Assembly (NCBI RefSeq): GCF_000238775.2
Contig: NZ_AFEJ02000002.1
Coordinates: 806,001 to 870,000, forward strand
DNA length: 64,000 bases
DNA from: Acaryochloris sp. CCMEE 5410
GTDB lineage: Bacteria > Cyanobacteriota > Cyanobacteriia > Thermosynechococcales > Thermosynechococcaceae
Direction of reading: 5' to 3'
Position 1 is the first letter of the stretch. Every line of letters begins with the position of its first letter. The notes below the pieces were generated by a model. The model saw only the letters and a list, made by a program, of their open reading frames with translations, was not told the DNA's origin and made no database searches. Of the stretch, positions 55,405-63,609 are shown piece after piece. The position numbers and the translations under genes were made by a program.

Positions 55405-55860
55405 ATGAAACGTTTCGCATACATGGTTCAGACGGTGCTGGGCCTTCTCTTTCGACACCCATTATTAGGGGTATGTTTAATACCGATCCTTGAAGATGGA
55501 CAAATCGTATTGGTTAAACGTCAGGATAATGGCCTATGGAGCTTACCGGGCGGCATGGTGGATTGGGGTGAAAATATTCAGCACAGTATCAAAAGAGAAC
55601 TCCATGAGGAAACGGGGTTATCACTCACAACAATGGGACGATTTGTGGGGGTATACTCAGACCCCGATCGTGATCCTCGATTACATTCCATTTGTTTAGC
55701 CTTTGAAATTAAGGTTGAAGGGAAATTGCAAGTGAACGATATAAATGAAATATCTGAGGTGCAATCTTTTTCCCTAGATGAAGCGATGAACATGTCTTTA
55801 AGTCATGATCATACCCAGCAGCTGCAAGACTACCTCCAAGGTGAATTAGTGATTCGCTAG
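55405..55860 (+). CDS. NUDIX hydrolase
   Basis: 151 residues from ATG 55405. The Nudix box G-x5-E-x7-R-E-U-x-E-E-x-G-U is complete, from 'GGMVDWGENIQHSIKRE' into 'LHEETGL' (about residues 49-71). A short hydrophobic N-terminal segment precedes it. Hydrolyses a nucleoside diphosphate linked to some other group; the substrate cannot be told. Ends 2 bp before the convergent coaX. Confidence 0.93.
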   Translation: MKRFAYMVQTVLGLLFRHPLLGVCLIPILEDGQIVLVKRQDNGLWSLPGGMVDWGENIQHSIKRELHEETGLSLTTMGRFVGVYSDPDRDPRLHSICLAFEIKVEGKLQVNDINEISEVQSFSLDEAMNMSLSHDHTQQLQDYLQGELVIR

Positions 55861-55862
55861 CT

Positions 55863-56690
55863 CTAGAAATGCAGCGACCGATCACCTTTCTGCTGACGTA
55901 AATGTAGAAGCCCTATCCCTTGGAGTTGGGGCTGTAGAATAACCCGGTCTAGTAGTTTTTGCACTGCTTTAGGTTTAGAAGCTTGCAATAGATAGCGATA
56001 TAGTGTTTCGGAGTCTCCCCCCGTTAGGACAATTTGACTGGTGGGATACTGCTTTAGCCAGGCTGAGATAAAGTCAATCATGCCAGAGACTAAAGTATGC
56101 AAAATACCGCTTTGGATGGCTACGTCGGTCGTCAGCGACCATCGATTGGGAAGGTTTTGGGGTAAGGCAATGGTGGGTAACGCTGCTGTAGATTGCGAGA
56201 GCGATCGCAGTTGCAATCCCAAGCCTGGCAATATCGCTCCTCCCACACAGTTGGTCGATGAAGTGGCTCCTGTATAGGTCAGCGCAGTTCCAGCATCAAT
56301 CACCAATATGGGCCATTGATGCAGGGTACCTGCAGTCCAGATTGAAAGCGCTCGATCCAGTCCAAAGGTTTCATAAGGATACTGAATCGGAATATCGGTG
56401 GCAGTAATGACTATGGATTGGGGATAAGTCTGCCAAATACAGGTTTGAGATGGAACAACAGAGATAACCCACAGCTCTGGCATAGTTACCTTAGAAGAGC
56501 AGTGGGCCATGGCAGGGGAATAGGCCTGCCACTCCTCCCAGGTGGAAGGGGATCTTGTTTGGGATATCTCCATGTGGCAGGTGTCCCAGGTCTGAACTAA
56601 ATTTGACCCTTCATAATAAAACCAGTGCAATCGGGAGTTGCCGATGCTCAGAGCGATCCAAGGCTTAATATCCTCAGTGGATGGGCTCAT
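55863..56690 (-). CDS. coaX: Type III pantothenate kinase
   Basis: 275 residues. Catalyses ATP-dependent phosphorylation of pantothenate, the first step of coenzyme A synthesis. Blocks seen: 'WIALSIGNSRLHWFYYEG' (the usual N-terminal Asp is replaced, a form I recall in cyanobacterial CoaX), 'TFGLDRALSIWTAG', 'ILVIDAGTALTYTG' and 'VGGAILPGLGLQLRSL'. It starts inside the end of the leftward HATPase gene (17-bp overlap), so the two are translationally coupled although functionally unrelated. Confidence 0.92.
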   Translation of the reverse strand: MSPSTEDIKPWIALSIGNSRLHWFYYEGSNLVQTWDTCHMEISQTRSPSTWEEWQAYSPAMAHCSSKVTMPELWVISVVPSQTCIWQTYPQSIVITATDIPIQYPYETFGLDRALSIWTAGTLHQWPILVIDAGTALTYTGATSSTNCVGGAILPGLGLQLRSLSQSTAALPTIALPQNLPNRWSLTTDVAIQSGILHTLVSGMIDFISAWLKQYPTSQIVLTGGDSETLYRYLLQASKPKAVQKLLDRVILQPQLQGIGLLHLRQQKGDRSLHF

Positions 56691-57108
56691 TCAAAGACAG
56701 GTACTTAACGATAGAAAGACAGTTTTGGCAGTTGTCTATTCTTCGATATTGAACGTTATCAGCAATCCGGTTGATCAGCAGCAGCCCCCGACCACCGCCC
56801 ATATCCTGGCTGGGGAAAGTAGGGTGATGCTGTAAATATTGGCGTAGATCAAAGGTGGGACCCTGGTCCCAAATTCGGATTTCCACATGGTCTAGCTCAA
56901 TTCCCAGCTCTAACTGAATGGGGGTAGTGGGCGGTAGTGATTGATGGGCATGGCTCACCGCATTGGTAAATCCTTCTGCCAGTGCTATCTGGCACTCCAG
57001 CCACTCTTGTTCTGCGACTCGAGTAGGGTGCAGCTGTTGGAACCAGTCCAGAACTTGAGGCAGGTTATTGAGGTCAGAATTAACACTTAGATGATAGTGC
57101 TTTGGCAT
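56674..57108 (-). CDS. Anti-sigma-factor-type serine kinase (HATPase_c_2, RsbW/SpoIIAB-like)
   Basis: 144 residues. N-box in 'EGFTNAVSHAHQSL', G1 in 'IRIWDQGPTFDL' and G2 in 'MGGGRGLLLINRIADNV' form a GHKL ATP site of the RsbW type. Such kinases bind a target (often a sigma factor) and phosphorylate a STAS antagonist. A STAS gene and a REC-SpoIIE phosphatase lie within 1.8 kb, so this completes a partner-switching set. Overlaps coaX downstream; divergent from the phosphatase gene with a 230-bp shared upstream region. Confidence 0.88.
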   Translation of the reverse strand: MPKHYHLSVNSDLNNLPQVLDWFQQLHPTRVAEQEWLECQIALAEGFTNAVSHAHQSLPPTTPIQLELGIELDHVEIRIWDQGPTFDLRQYLQHHPTFPSQDMGGGRGLLLINRIADNVQYRRIDNCQNCLSIVKYLSLNEPIH

Positions 57109-57340
57109 CTGCTATGAGGAGGTCAATCTCTCCAATTGCATGGGTCCAAGGCTATTGACATAAGAAGTGGTGTCGTTATTCGACCAGGCGACTTTAGCTT
57201 AATTATAGGGAACTCATCCCCCAAACATTAGCTTTCTTAGCAGAGATTATCCCCTTGCTAAACTTGAACGGTGTGGATTAGCCCTCGCCCTTGCGAATAA
57301 ATTCACAATAGATGCTCAAATATGGCCTTGTGAAACATCT

Positions 57341-58468
57341 ATGGTGAAAATTCTGATCATCGATGATGATCCCATTACCCAGCTCCTCTTACGCCGCACA
57401 CTTGAAAAACAGGGGTATCAGGTGACTGTCGCCAGCGATGGTCAAGAAGGCCTCTCAAAGGCACAGCAACTCTGCCCTGCCTTAATCATCTGCGATTGGA
57501 TGATGCCGGTATTGGATGGAATTGGCGTTTGTCAGAAATTAAAATCAAATCCACAACTTTCTGCCACTTTTTTTATTTTGTTAACGTCTCGATCTGATCT
57601 GGACGATCGAATTGCTGGACTGAATGCTGGGGCCGATGAGTTTTTAACAAAACCCATTGATATGAGTGAACTGCGGGCCCGTGTGCGGGCAGGGCTGAGG
57701 CTCTATCACTTAAACCAGGACTTACACGAACAAAAACAAAGGCTGGAAGCGGAATTGGCAGAGGCTGCCCAATATGTTCGTTCCATTTTGCCTGCCCCCC
57801 TACAATCACCGATTCAAATCCAGTCCCGGTTTATTCCGTCTAGTCAATTAGGTGGGGATTGCTTTGATTACTATTGGCTAACCCCAGATACGTTGATTCT
57901 GTATCTTCTAGATGTGTCGGGACATGGTTTAGGGGCAGCCTTGCCATCGGTATCAATATTAAATATGTTGCGATCGCAAGCATTCCCAGGCATCAATTAC
58001 CAACATCCCCATGAAGTGTTGCATGCTCTCAATCAACGATTCACCATGAGCCCCGAAAACCCTAAATACCTCACCATTTGGTATGGGGTTTATCATCGCT
58101 CTCGTCAAGAATTAGTATTTTCCAGTGCCGGGCATCCGCCAGCCCTATTGATGTCAACATCAGAACCAGAGGTACAGACCTTAAAAACACCAGGACTCCC
58201 CTTGGGAATGTTTGCAGAATTTACCTATCAAAGTCAGAGCTGTAACATCACGCCACATCAAACCCTCTATATCTTTAGCGATGGGATTTATGAAATCCCT
58301 AAAACCAACAATCAACTGCTGGGGCTAGAAGGATTCTCCCATGTACTCCAACAGCTTCATCAAATAGGATCCCCCACAATTGAAACTATTTTGGACCAAG
58401 TACAAATATGTTGTAAGCACCAGCGCTTTACCGATGATTTAGCACTAATGCAAGTTGTCTTTCCGTAA
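57341..58468 (+). CDS. Response regulator fused to a SpoIIE/PP2C serine phosphatase (RsbU-like)
   Basis: 375 residues. Receiver domain 1-120 with 'ILIIDDDPITQLLL', phosphoacceptor Asp52 in 'LIICDWMMPVLDG' and Lys in 'GADEFLTKPIDM'. A coiled linker (125-155) joins the PP2C SpoIIE domain: 'GGDCFDYYWLTPDTLILYLL' then 'DVSGHGLGAALPS' with the metal Asp/Gly pair, and 'FSDGIYE' and 'FTDDLALMQV' at the end. It dephosphorylates a STAS protein when its receiver is phosphorylated; a cognate kinase is not next to it. The STAS gene ends 22 bp after it on the opposite strand. Confidence 0.95.
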   Translation: MVKILIIDDDPITQLLLRRTLEKQGYQVTVASDGQEGLSKAQQLCPALIICDWMMPVLDGIGVCQKLKSNPQLSATFFILLTSRSDLDDRIAGLNAGADEFLTKPIDMSELRARVRAGLRLYHLNQDLHEQKQRLEAELAEAAQYVRSILPAPLQSPIQIQSRFIPSSQLGGDCFDYYWLTPDTLILYLLDVSGHGLGAALPSVSILNMLRSQAFPGINYQHPHEVLHALNQRFTMSPENPKYLTIWYGVYHRSRQELVFSSAGHPPALLMSTSEPEVQTLKTPGLPLGMFAEFTYQSQSCNITPHQTLYIFSDGIYEIPKTNNQLLGLEGFSHVLQQLHQIGSPTIETILDQVQICCKHQRFTDDLALMQVVFP

Positions 58469-58490
58469 GTACCGCCTGAGAACTAGAACT

Positions 58491-58817
58491 TCAAGAACCT
58501 AAAAGCCCACTTTGTTCGAAATGTTGCCGATTGTCGTAGATCTGAAACACTTGAGCGATTTCAGTCAACTGAAAAAGGGTCTTAACCTGCTGATTGAGCG
58601 AACAAAGCACGAGCTGACGTTCGGCTGCCCGCATAAATTTCAGGGCTAGGACCAAAGCACCTAGACCAGAGCTATCCATAAATGAAATATCTTGGCAATC
58701 TACCAAAACAATATCGGCACCCGCCTCAACTGCAGCTGCTACTTCCTGACGAAAGACCGCGCCAGTGACTCCGTCCAAAATATTATTCGGTTGTATGGTT
58801 GTTACATTGGGACGCAT
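58491..58817 (-). CDS. STAS-domain anti-sigma-factor antagonist (SpoIIAA/RsbV-like)
   Basis: 108 residues, a single STAS domain. The phosphorylation loop 'VDCQDISFMDSSGLGALVLA' is intact with the acceptor Ser probably at residue 50. In partner switching the unphosphorylated form binds the HATPase kinase and frees its target. Convergent with the SpoIIE phosphatase gene (22-bp gap); the kinase gene lies 1.4 kb away. Confidence 0.93.
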   Translation of the reverse strand: MRPNVTTIQPNNILDGVTGAVFRQEVAAAVEAGADIVLVDCQDISFMDSSGLGALVLALKFMRAAERQLVLCSLNQQVKTLFQLTEIAQVFQIYDNRQHFEQSGLLGS

Positions 58818-59087
58818 TGTTTACTTGGAGCATAACGATTCAACTGTTCCGCAGAAATCAGCCCATACGCAGATCTCACAAGCCATTATGGGGTTCATCG
58901 ATCAACATCAGATGACCACAGTTCAAATGACGAAAAGAGCTGTTCCTCAGAATACTCTTTTTTTTTGGGATATCGCCAGATCGAATGCTTTTTGCTATCC
59001 TCTATGCATCTTCTCTCAGCTTAACTAGCTGCGGAGAAAGACATCGGCGTAGGATAATACCCCTGAGGGAAATAATAATCTACATAT

Positions 59088-59960
59088 ATGCCTTGGGCTC
59101 GTATCATTAGTGGACTGATTGCCATCGTTCTAGCGTTGGGCATGATTTTATTGGGTGGATGGTACTTTACCCTTGGTTTTTGCATCCTTGTCTATCTGGC
59201 TCAAGATGAGTATTTTGACCTGGTTCGGGCCAAAGGTAACCGGCCAGCTGGCAAAACTACCATGATTGTTAGCCAGTTGCTGTTGATCACCGCCACCATT
59301 AACGGCATGCTGGCTGATGCAGTTTTACCCGTTGCGGGAACCTTCATCTGTTTCTATCTGTTATTTCAACCGAAACTGGCCACTATTTCCGATATTTCTA
59401 GTTCAATCTTGGGTCTCTTTTATGGGGGATACCTACCCAGTTTTTGGATTAGATTACGATCACTAGGTACGCCAGAAGCCAGCAATTTACCTCTATGGGG
59501 ATATTGGCCAGAACAATGGTCGAATATCAATTTGCTGCCTGTCGGATTAACGATTACCCTTCTTGCCTTTGGTTGTATTTGGGCTGCAGATATTGGTGCC
59601 TATACATTTGGTCGGCTATTTGGTAAAACCCGCTTATCAGATATTAGCCCCAAAAAAACAGTAGAAGGAGCAGTATTCGGAGTTTTAGGTAGCCTGACCG
59701 TTGCTATTATTGGTGCATATACCTTTATTTGGCCATTTTGGCTGTTTCTCGGAGCAGCCTTGGGGTTGTTGATTGGTGTTGCCAGTTTATTAGGAGACCT
59801 GACGGAATCCATGATGAAGCGAGATGCAGGAGTCAAAGACTCTGGGCAACTAATTCCTGGCCACGGCGGTATTTTAGATCGCGCAGATAGTTACGTATTT
59901 ACGGCTCCCTTGGTTTACTATTTTGTCACCCTATTATTGCCTCTCATAGAAGCCATATAA
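59088..59960 (+). CDS. cdsA: Phosphatidate cytidylyltransferase (CDP-diacylglycerol synthase)
   Basis: 290 residues with about eight membrane segments. Makes CDP-diacylglycerol from CTP and phosphatidate, the precursor used by pgsA. The family signature is at the C-terminus: 'GDLTESMMKRDAGVKDSGQL' followed by 'IPGHGGILDRADSYVF', with metal-binding Asp residues. Monocistronic here. Confidence 0.96.
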   Translation: MPWARIISGLIAIVLALGMILLGGWYFTLGFCILVYLAQDEYFDLVRAKGNRPAGKTTMIVSQLLLITATINGMLADAVLPVAGTFICFYLLFQPKLATISDISSSILGLFYGGYLPSFWIRLRSLGTPEASNLPLWGYWPEQWSNINLLPVGLTITLLAFGCIWAADIGAYTFGRLFGKTRLSDISPKKTVEGAVFGVLGSLTVAIIGAYTFIWPFWLFLGAALGLLIGVASLLGDLTESMMKRDAGVKDSGQLIPGHGGILDRADSYVFTAPLVYYFVTLLLPLIEAI

Positions 59961-60720
59961 TTCGAGAGCTTTTATTAGTTAGTTCATAGCTATAATCGAA
60001 GTCAAGTTGGTTGATTGATAGCTGGATGGAAGGCTAAGATTCATGTAAACCATGCCAGCTCTATCTTTGACTTAGTTCAAAGACGTATATTGAATCATGG
60101 AGGAAGTTGTGGCTGTTTCCTTTAATATGAAGGATTGTCGCTATATGTACCTTCTTCAAATCAGGCAAGCGATTACTGCATAGTCCTTTCTGGCCAATAC
60201 AGCTCTCCATAGAGATACATTGATTAAGAGTGGCTAAGCTGTCCTGGAACCAAATACAGGACAAAAACTCTGCTGTAACTTAGGGGATTAGATTGATGCC
60301 CTTGTACAGAAAGCATGTCAAAACTTTATTCTTAAAGCTTTGAACAGGGAAAGTTTCAAGGGGCTTATCTTGTACTTAGACTTTAAAGGTGGTGAAGCCT
60401 AGTACACCAGATGAAGTATAAAGTTGAACCAAAGCTTGATGCTAAAACTCTATGATCTCAGGTTTCAAGCTCTTGACAGAATAATTAAATTGTAGCCACC
60501 AGAAAAATTTGCTGAAGTATTCAGCCAAACTTGGAGTGACGGCATAAAAAAATGAGAGTAAAAGGAGTGATCGAGAACACCTTAAATTTCAATACCGATC
60601 GCATATTTTCCCAACAGAAAATTTGAGCGGATTAGTTTTAAGAGCTTAATCCGAACAGAACACAAACTATACTTTGGAACTGCTATCAGTTAGTTATTTA
60701 ACTAAAAGACTTGAGTAAAC
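59961..60720. other. Intergenic region, convergent
   Basis: 760 bp between cdsA and the convergent HU gene. No gene, RNA or strong terminator recognised; a 67-codon leftward frame (60061-60264) looks spurious. The length is more than two convergent genes need and may hide a small RNA or relic. Confidence 0.4.
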
Positions 60721-60996
60721 TTATGGAGCAACTTTATCTTTAAACAATTTCCCAGCACTAAAGGCAGGAACTCTGGTGGCAGGGATTTTTAGCTTCTTGC
60801 CAGTTTGTGGATTACGGCCATTTCTGGCTTTGCGATCGCGTGGTTCGAAACTACCAAATCCGACTAAAGTAACTTTATCGCCATGGCTAACGGCATCGAT
60901 AATGACATCAACCGCAGCACTGAGCGTAACGTCAGCTTGCTTCTTGGTTACTCCTGTTTTATCAGCAATAGCATCAACTAATTCGCCTTTATTCAT
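60721..60996 (-). CDS. hup: HU-type nucleoid DNA-binding protein
   Basis: 91 residues, full-length HU. 'MNKGELVDAIADKTGVTKKQ' starts the helical body, 'VTLVGFGSFEPRDRKARNGR' and 'NPQTGKKLKIPATRVPAFSA' form the DNA-binding arm with its Pro at the tip, and 'GKLFKDKV' ends it. Bends and compacts DNA. The ribosome-binding site GAGGATAA lies 6-8 bp before the ATG; a TAGAAT-type -10 lies about 40 bp upstream. Confidence 0.97.
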   Translation of the reverse strand: MNKGELVDAIADKTGVTKKQADVTLSAAVDVIIDAVSHGDKVTLVGFGSFEPRDRKARNGRNPQTGKKLKIPATRVPAFSAGKLFKDKVAP

Positions 60997-61246
60997 TGAG
61001 TTATCCTCAAAACCTTGCGAGCATTCTATCTCAAGTTTTTAAAAAGTGAACAGATATAGCAAAGAAATTGCACAAAAGTAACAAAGAAAACCCAAAAAAG
61101 TAACAATGAGGGTATTGAAAGGTTGCTTCAATCTACCAATTTGCTGCTATTAAATTCTACCAATATTGAAAATACCTAACTTCTTTCAAATTGGAGATTT
61201 AGAATACATGAGCCTAAATTCAAATAACTGAGTAGAGATGGATAAA

Positions 61247-62122
61247 TTAGCTAGCTTTACGAGCTAATGTGCTGCAAGAACCTGAAATCTGAAATGGAAC
61301 AGTTTGAGAAAACCTTGCCCGACTACCTTGGCTTTGCACTTCAACATGTAAATGCGGACCTGAAGACCATCCCGAATTGCCACTGTAGCCTATAAGTTGT
61401 CCCGCTTTTACCCAGTCTCCAGCTTTAAGTTGGACCCGTTGTCGGAAACCTTGTTGTAAGTGAGCATATGCCGAGCGATAGCCATGTTCATGTTCGATCC
61501 AAACATAGTTAAACCTGGAGGCATTCACTCGGGTCCCGCCCGTGTCTGGATATTTATCTTGTAGTCTGATTACCCGCCCTGCCCGCATTGCATAAACAGG
61601 GGTACCAATTGAACTGGCGATATCGTAAGCATATTCCATCCGATTTTGATGAGTTTTACCACGAATTCCTTGAGATAGATATCCTCTTCCATTAAGAGGG
61701 TGGCAAAACCCTTTCAGGGGAGTGGCAACGGTTGGGGTATGGCTAGCTGCAATAGTGAGAGACAGTGGATCTGGCTGAGATACTTGGGATGTGGAGTTTA
61801 GAGCACCTCCAACATTAGATTTAGGCTTTAAACGCAGAACTTTCTGGTTCTCAGGAGATTGGGAACTGGCAGATTGAGGAGGTGTGATAGAGAAAGTGGG
61901 GCCAAGGGTACTGAGGGTTAGTAGAGAGCAAGCTAGGAAATTTCGACACCGTTGCTCAACTAAAACTTGCTTCAGCTGAAGTTGAGAAATATGACCCTGC
62001 TGAATCAGTATTTCACCTAACTTTTGTCCAGTCTGCTTTTGGATTTGGAGGGCTTGTTGTAATTGGAAGTCACTAATAAGTCCTTTTTGAATCAGGACTT
62101 TACCAATACGGACTAGATACAT
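61247..62122 (-). CDS. MshEN-like c-di-GMP-binding domain fused through a membrane segment to an M23 peptidase
   Basis: About 291 residues from ATG 62122; the frame is open 32 codons upstream but that part has no family features. Residues 5-28 ('RIGKVLIQKGLISDFQLQQA...') and 34-57 ('KLGEILIQQGHISQLQLKQV...') are two 24-residue motifs of the form RLGxxLVxxGLIxxxxLxxxLxxQ with a 5-residue spacer, the c-di-GMP-binding MshEN arrangement. A hydrophobic helix follows ('NFLACSLLTLSTLGPTF', 61-77). Residues about 150-285 are a LytM/M23 peptidase: 'NRMEYAYDIASSIGTPVYAM', 'SAYAHLQQG' and H-x-H in 'SGPHLHVEVQ'. This would place a nucleotide sensor in the cytoplasm and a peptidoglycan endopeptidase in the periplasm. 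Confidence 0.85.
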   Translation of the reverse strand: MYLVRIGKVLIQKGLISDFQLQQALQIQKQTGQKLGEILIQQGHISQLQLKQVLVEQRCRNFLACSLLTLSTLGPTFSITPPQSASSQSPENQKVLRLKPKSNVGGALNSTSQVSQPDPLSLTIAASHTPTVATPLKGFCHPLNGRGYLSQGIRGKTHQNRMEYAYDIASSIGTPVYAMRAGRVIRLQDKYPDTGGTRVNASRFNYVWIEHEHGYRSAYAHLQQGFRQRVQLKAGDWVKAGQLIGYSGNSGWSSGPHLHVEVQSQGSRARFSQTVPFQISGSCSTLARKAS

Positions 62123-62510
62123 TTGTAACAAATGATATGTGATGGATGGGAGTAAATGGTAGCTAGAGAGAATGGTATAGCCAACTTCTCTCATTGTTTT
62201 CAACTTGAGGAATGTCAAGTATCTTGTACCAGTAGCTACACCTTAACTGGGCATCCAGCAAAATGAGATCCGAATTGATACGGAGGTATAAATAGATTTT
62301 TCGAAAGCTCAGGAAATTAGGAATATAAGCCGGTTCGTAAGGAGTGTATAAGGTAAAAGTCTTATTCAGCAAAGGGTAAACCATAAGTTAAAGTTGCCAA
62401 AAACAAAAAACCTTCACCGTAAAAATACTGTAAGTTTTATGCTTTTTTAGTTGGATTCTGAAACCTCAAACCCTGAAATAATTAAGAAAATATTAATACA
62501 GGTACTTAAC
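62123..62510. other. Intergenic region
   Basis: About 390 bp between the M23 gene start and the IS200/IS605-type element. A leftward 73-codon frame (62163-62384) is not convincing. No RNA gene seen. Confidence 0.35.
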
Positions 62511-63095
62511 GACTCTGCACTGAAAGTACAGAGGTTATTTATGGACTTTAAGTCCGATTCTTCTCAGGACTAAAGTCCTGATTCACTCCAGCATGAACAT
62601 ATCTACATCGTTATTTGACACGGGACGGTGATGCTCCAAATATTCTTCTACCATCCGTTCACTGATGTTACCCGTACTCCAGGCTCCATAACCTATGGCC
62701 CACAAATGCTTCCCCCAATATCGCTTCTCCAATTCTCGATACTCTTGCTGAAGACGTCTTGATATGCGACCTTTCAACCGCTTGACGATGTCACTAATCG
62801 ATTTCGATGGTGGATATTCAATCAGCATATGAACATGATCTTTACTGACCACACCTTTTAATATGCGGATATCCTCTGCATCATATATCTGGATGAGTAA
62901 TTCTCGGCATCGTTCTTGCACTTCCCCTTTGAGCACTTGATAGCGATACTTGGTGACCCACACGATATGAACTGTTAAACGGGTGACGGTATGATTCCCT
63001 CGACGATTCTCGACCATAGACTTCTGGATGCTGCTTCTCTATCCTGCTTTAGAGGTGGGTAGCAACTAAAGTCTCGCACTGAAAGTGCGTAGTTT
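62511..63095 (-). mobile_element. IS200/IS605-family element (tnpA only)
   Basis: The tnpA gene is flanked by subterminal hairpins typical of the family rather than inverted repeats: CTCTGCACT-GAA-AGTACAGAG at 62513-62533 on the left and CGCACT-GAA-AGTGCG at 63075-63089 on the right, plus GGACTT/AAGTCC type palindromes at 62543-62580. Exact ends are approximate. No tnpB. Confidence 0.8.
62583..63017 (-). CDS. tnpA: IS200/IS605-family transposase TnpA (Y1 HUH enzyme)
   Basis: 144 residues, full length. The HUH motif is in 'SKDHVHMLIEYPPSKSISD', the family start in 'TVHIVWVTKYRYQVLKG', and the catalytic Tyr probably in 'MVEEYLEHHR' near the C-terminus. It cuts and joins single-stranded DNA at hairpins of the element ends. 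The frame is intact, so the element may be active. Confidence 0.93.
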   Translation of the reverse strand: MVENRRGNHTVTRLTVHIVWVTKYRYQVLKGEVQERCRELLIQIYDAEDIRILKGVVSKDHVHMLIEYPPSKSISDIVKRLKGRISRRLQQEYRELEKRYWGKHLWAIGYGAWSTGNISERMVEEYLEHHRPVSNNDVDMFMLE

Positions 63096-63390
63096 TGGAC
63101 TAGCGTGTTTAGGATAATTAAAGCTCTAACAGCCAAGACACTGAAGATGCTTAAATTGTTGTCGTTTATAGGAACTGTTGAGGCTGTTGTACGACTCGCA
63201 GGATATCTTGATCATCGCTACGATACACTGATTAACGTTCAATTATTCTGGAATGAATGGGCGAAACCTTTTGGATGCATTAACCTTCTTCTCAATTTGC
63301 TGTTTTTATGCAGAGCTTCAGTGATTCTTCATGGTGCGATGACATGAGCTATTGATTGAGTCTGTCTTTGCCCTATTTTTGATACAAAAA

Positions 63391-63422
63391 CACTCGCGCA
63401 AACCAACCGAAGTGCGCGAGTG
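63391..63422 (-). terminator. Leftward rho-independent terminator
   Basis: 10-bp perfect stem CACTCGCGCA (63391-63400) with TGCGCGAGTG (63413-63422), loop 12 nt, followed on the minus strand by TTTTTG. Confidence 0.8.
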
Positions 63423-63578
63423 ACAATCAACGTTCTAACCAATTTAGATAAGCTAATCTCAGTATTCCCACTCCTAGAAAAAAGAAAACTTTTTCTTTAG
63501 ATATGCAACTTTAGCTTGCAAGGCCATGTTGCTAGGATCTGTGTCGATAGCGGCTTTAAAGGGTTTTTGATATAAAAA

Positions 63579-63609
63579 TATCCCCTGCCGCACTCAGAGA
63601 CAGGGGATA
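63579..63609 (-). terminator. Leftward terminator-like hairpin
   Basis: 9-bp perfect stem TATCCCCTG (63579-63587) with CAGGGGATA (63601-63609), loop 13 nt; minus-strand sequence after it is TTTTTATATC. Confidence 0.65.

Noticed and set aside
60061-60264. 67-codon leftward frame between cdsA and HU
   Set aside because: Cys/Ser-rich random-looking product without family features.
63105-63347. 80-codon rightward frame after the IS200 element
   Set aside because: No family features, no ribosome-binding site; next to element end.
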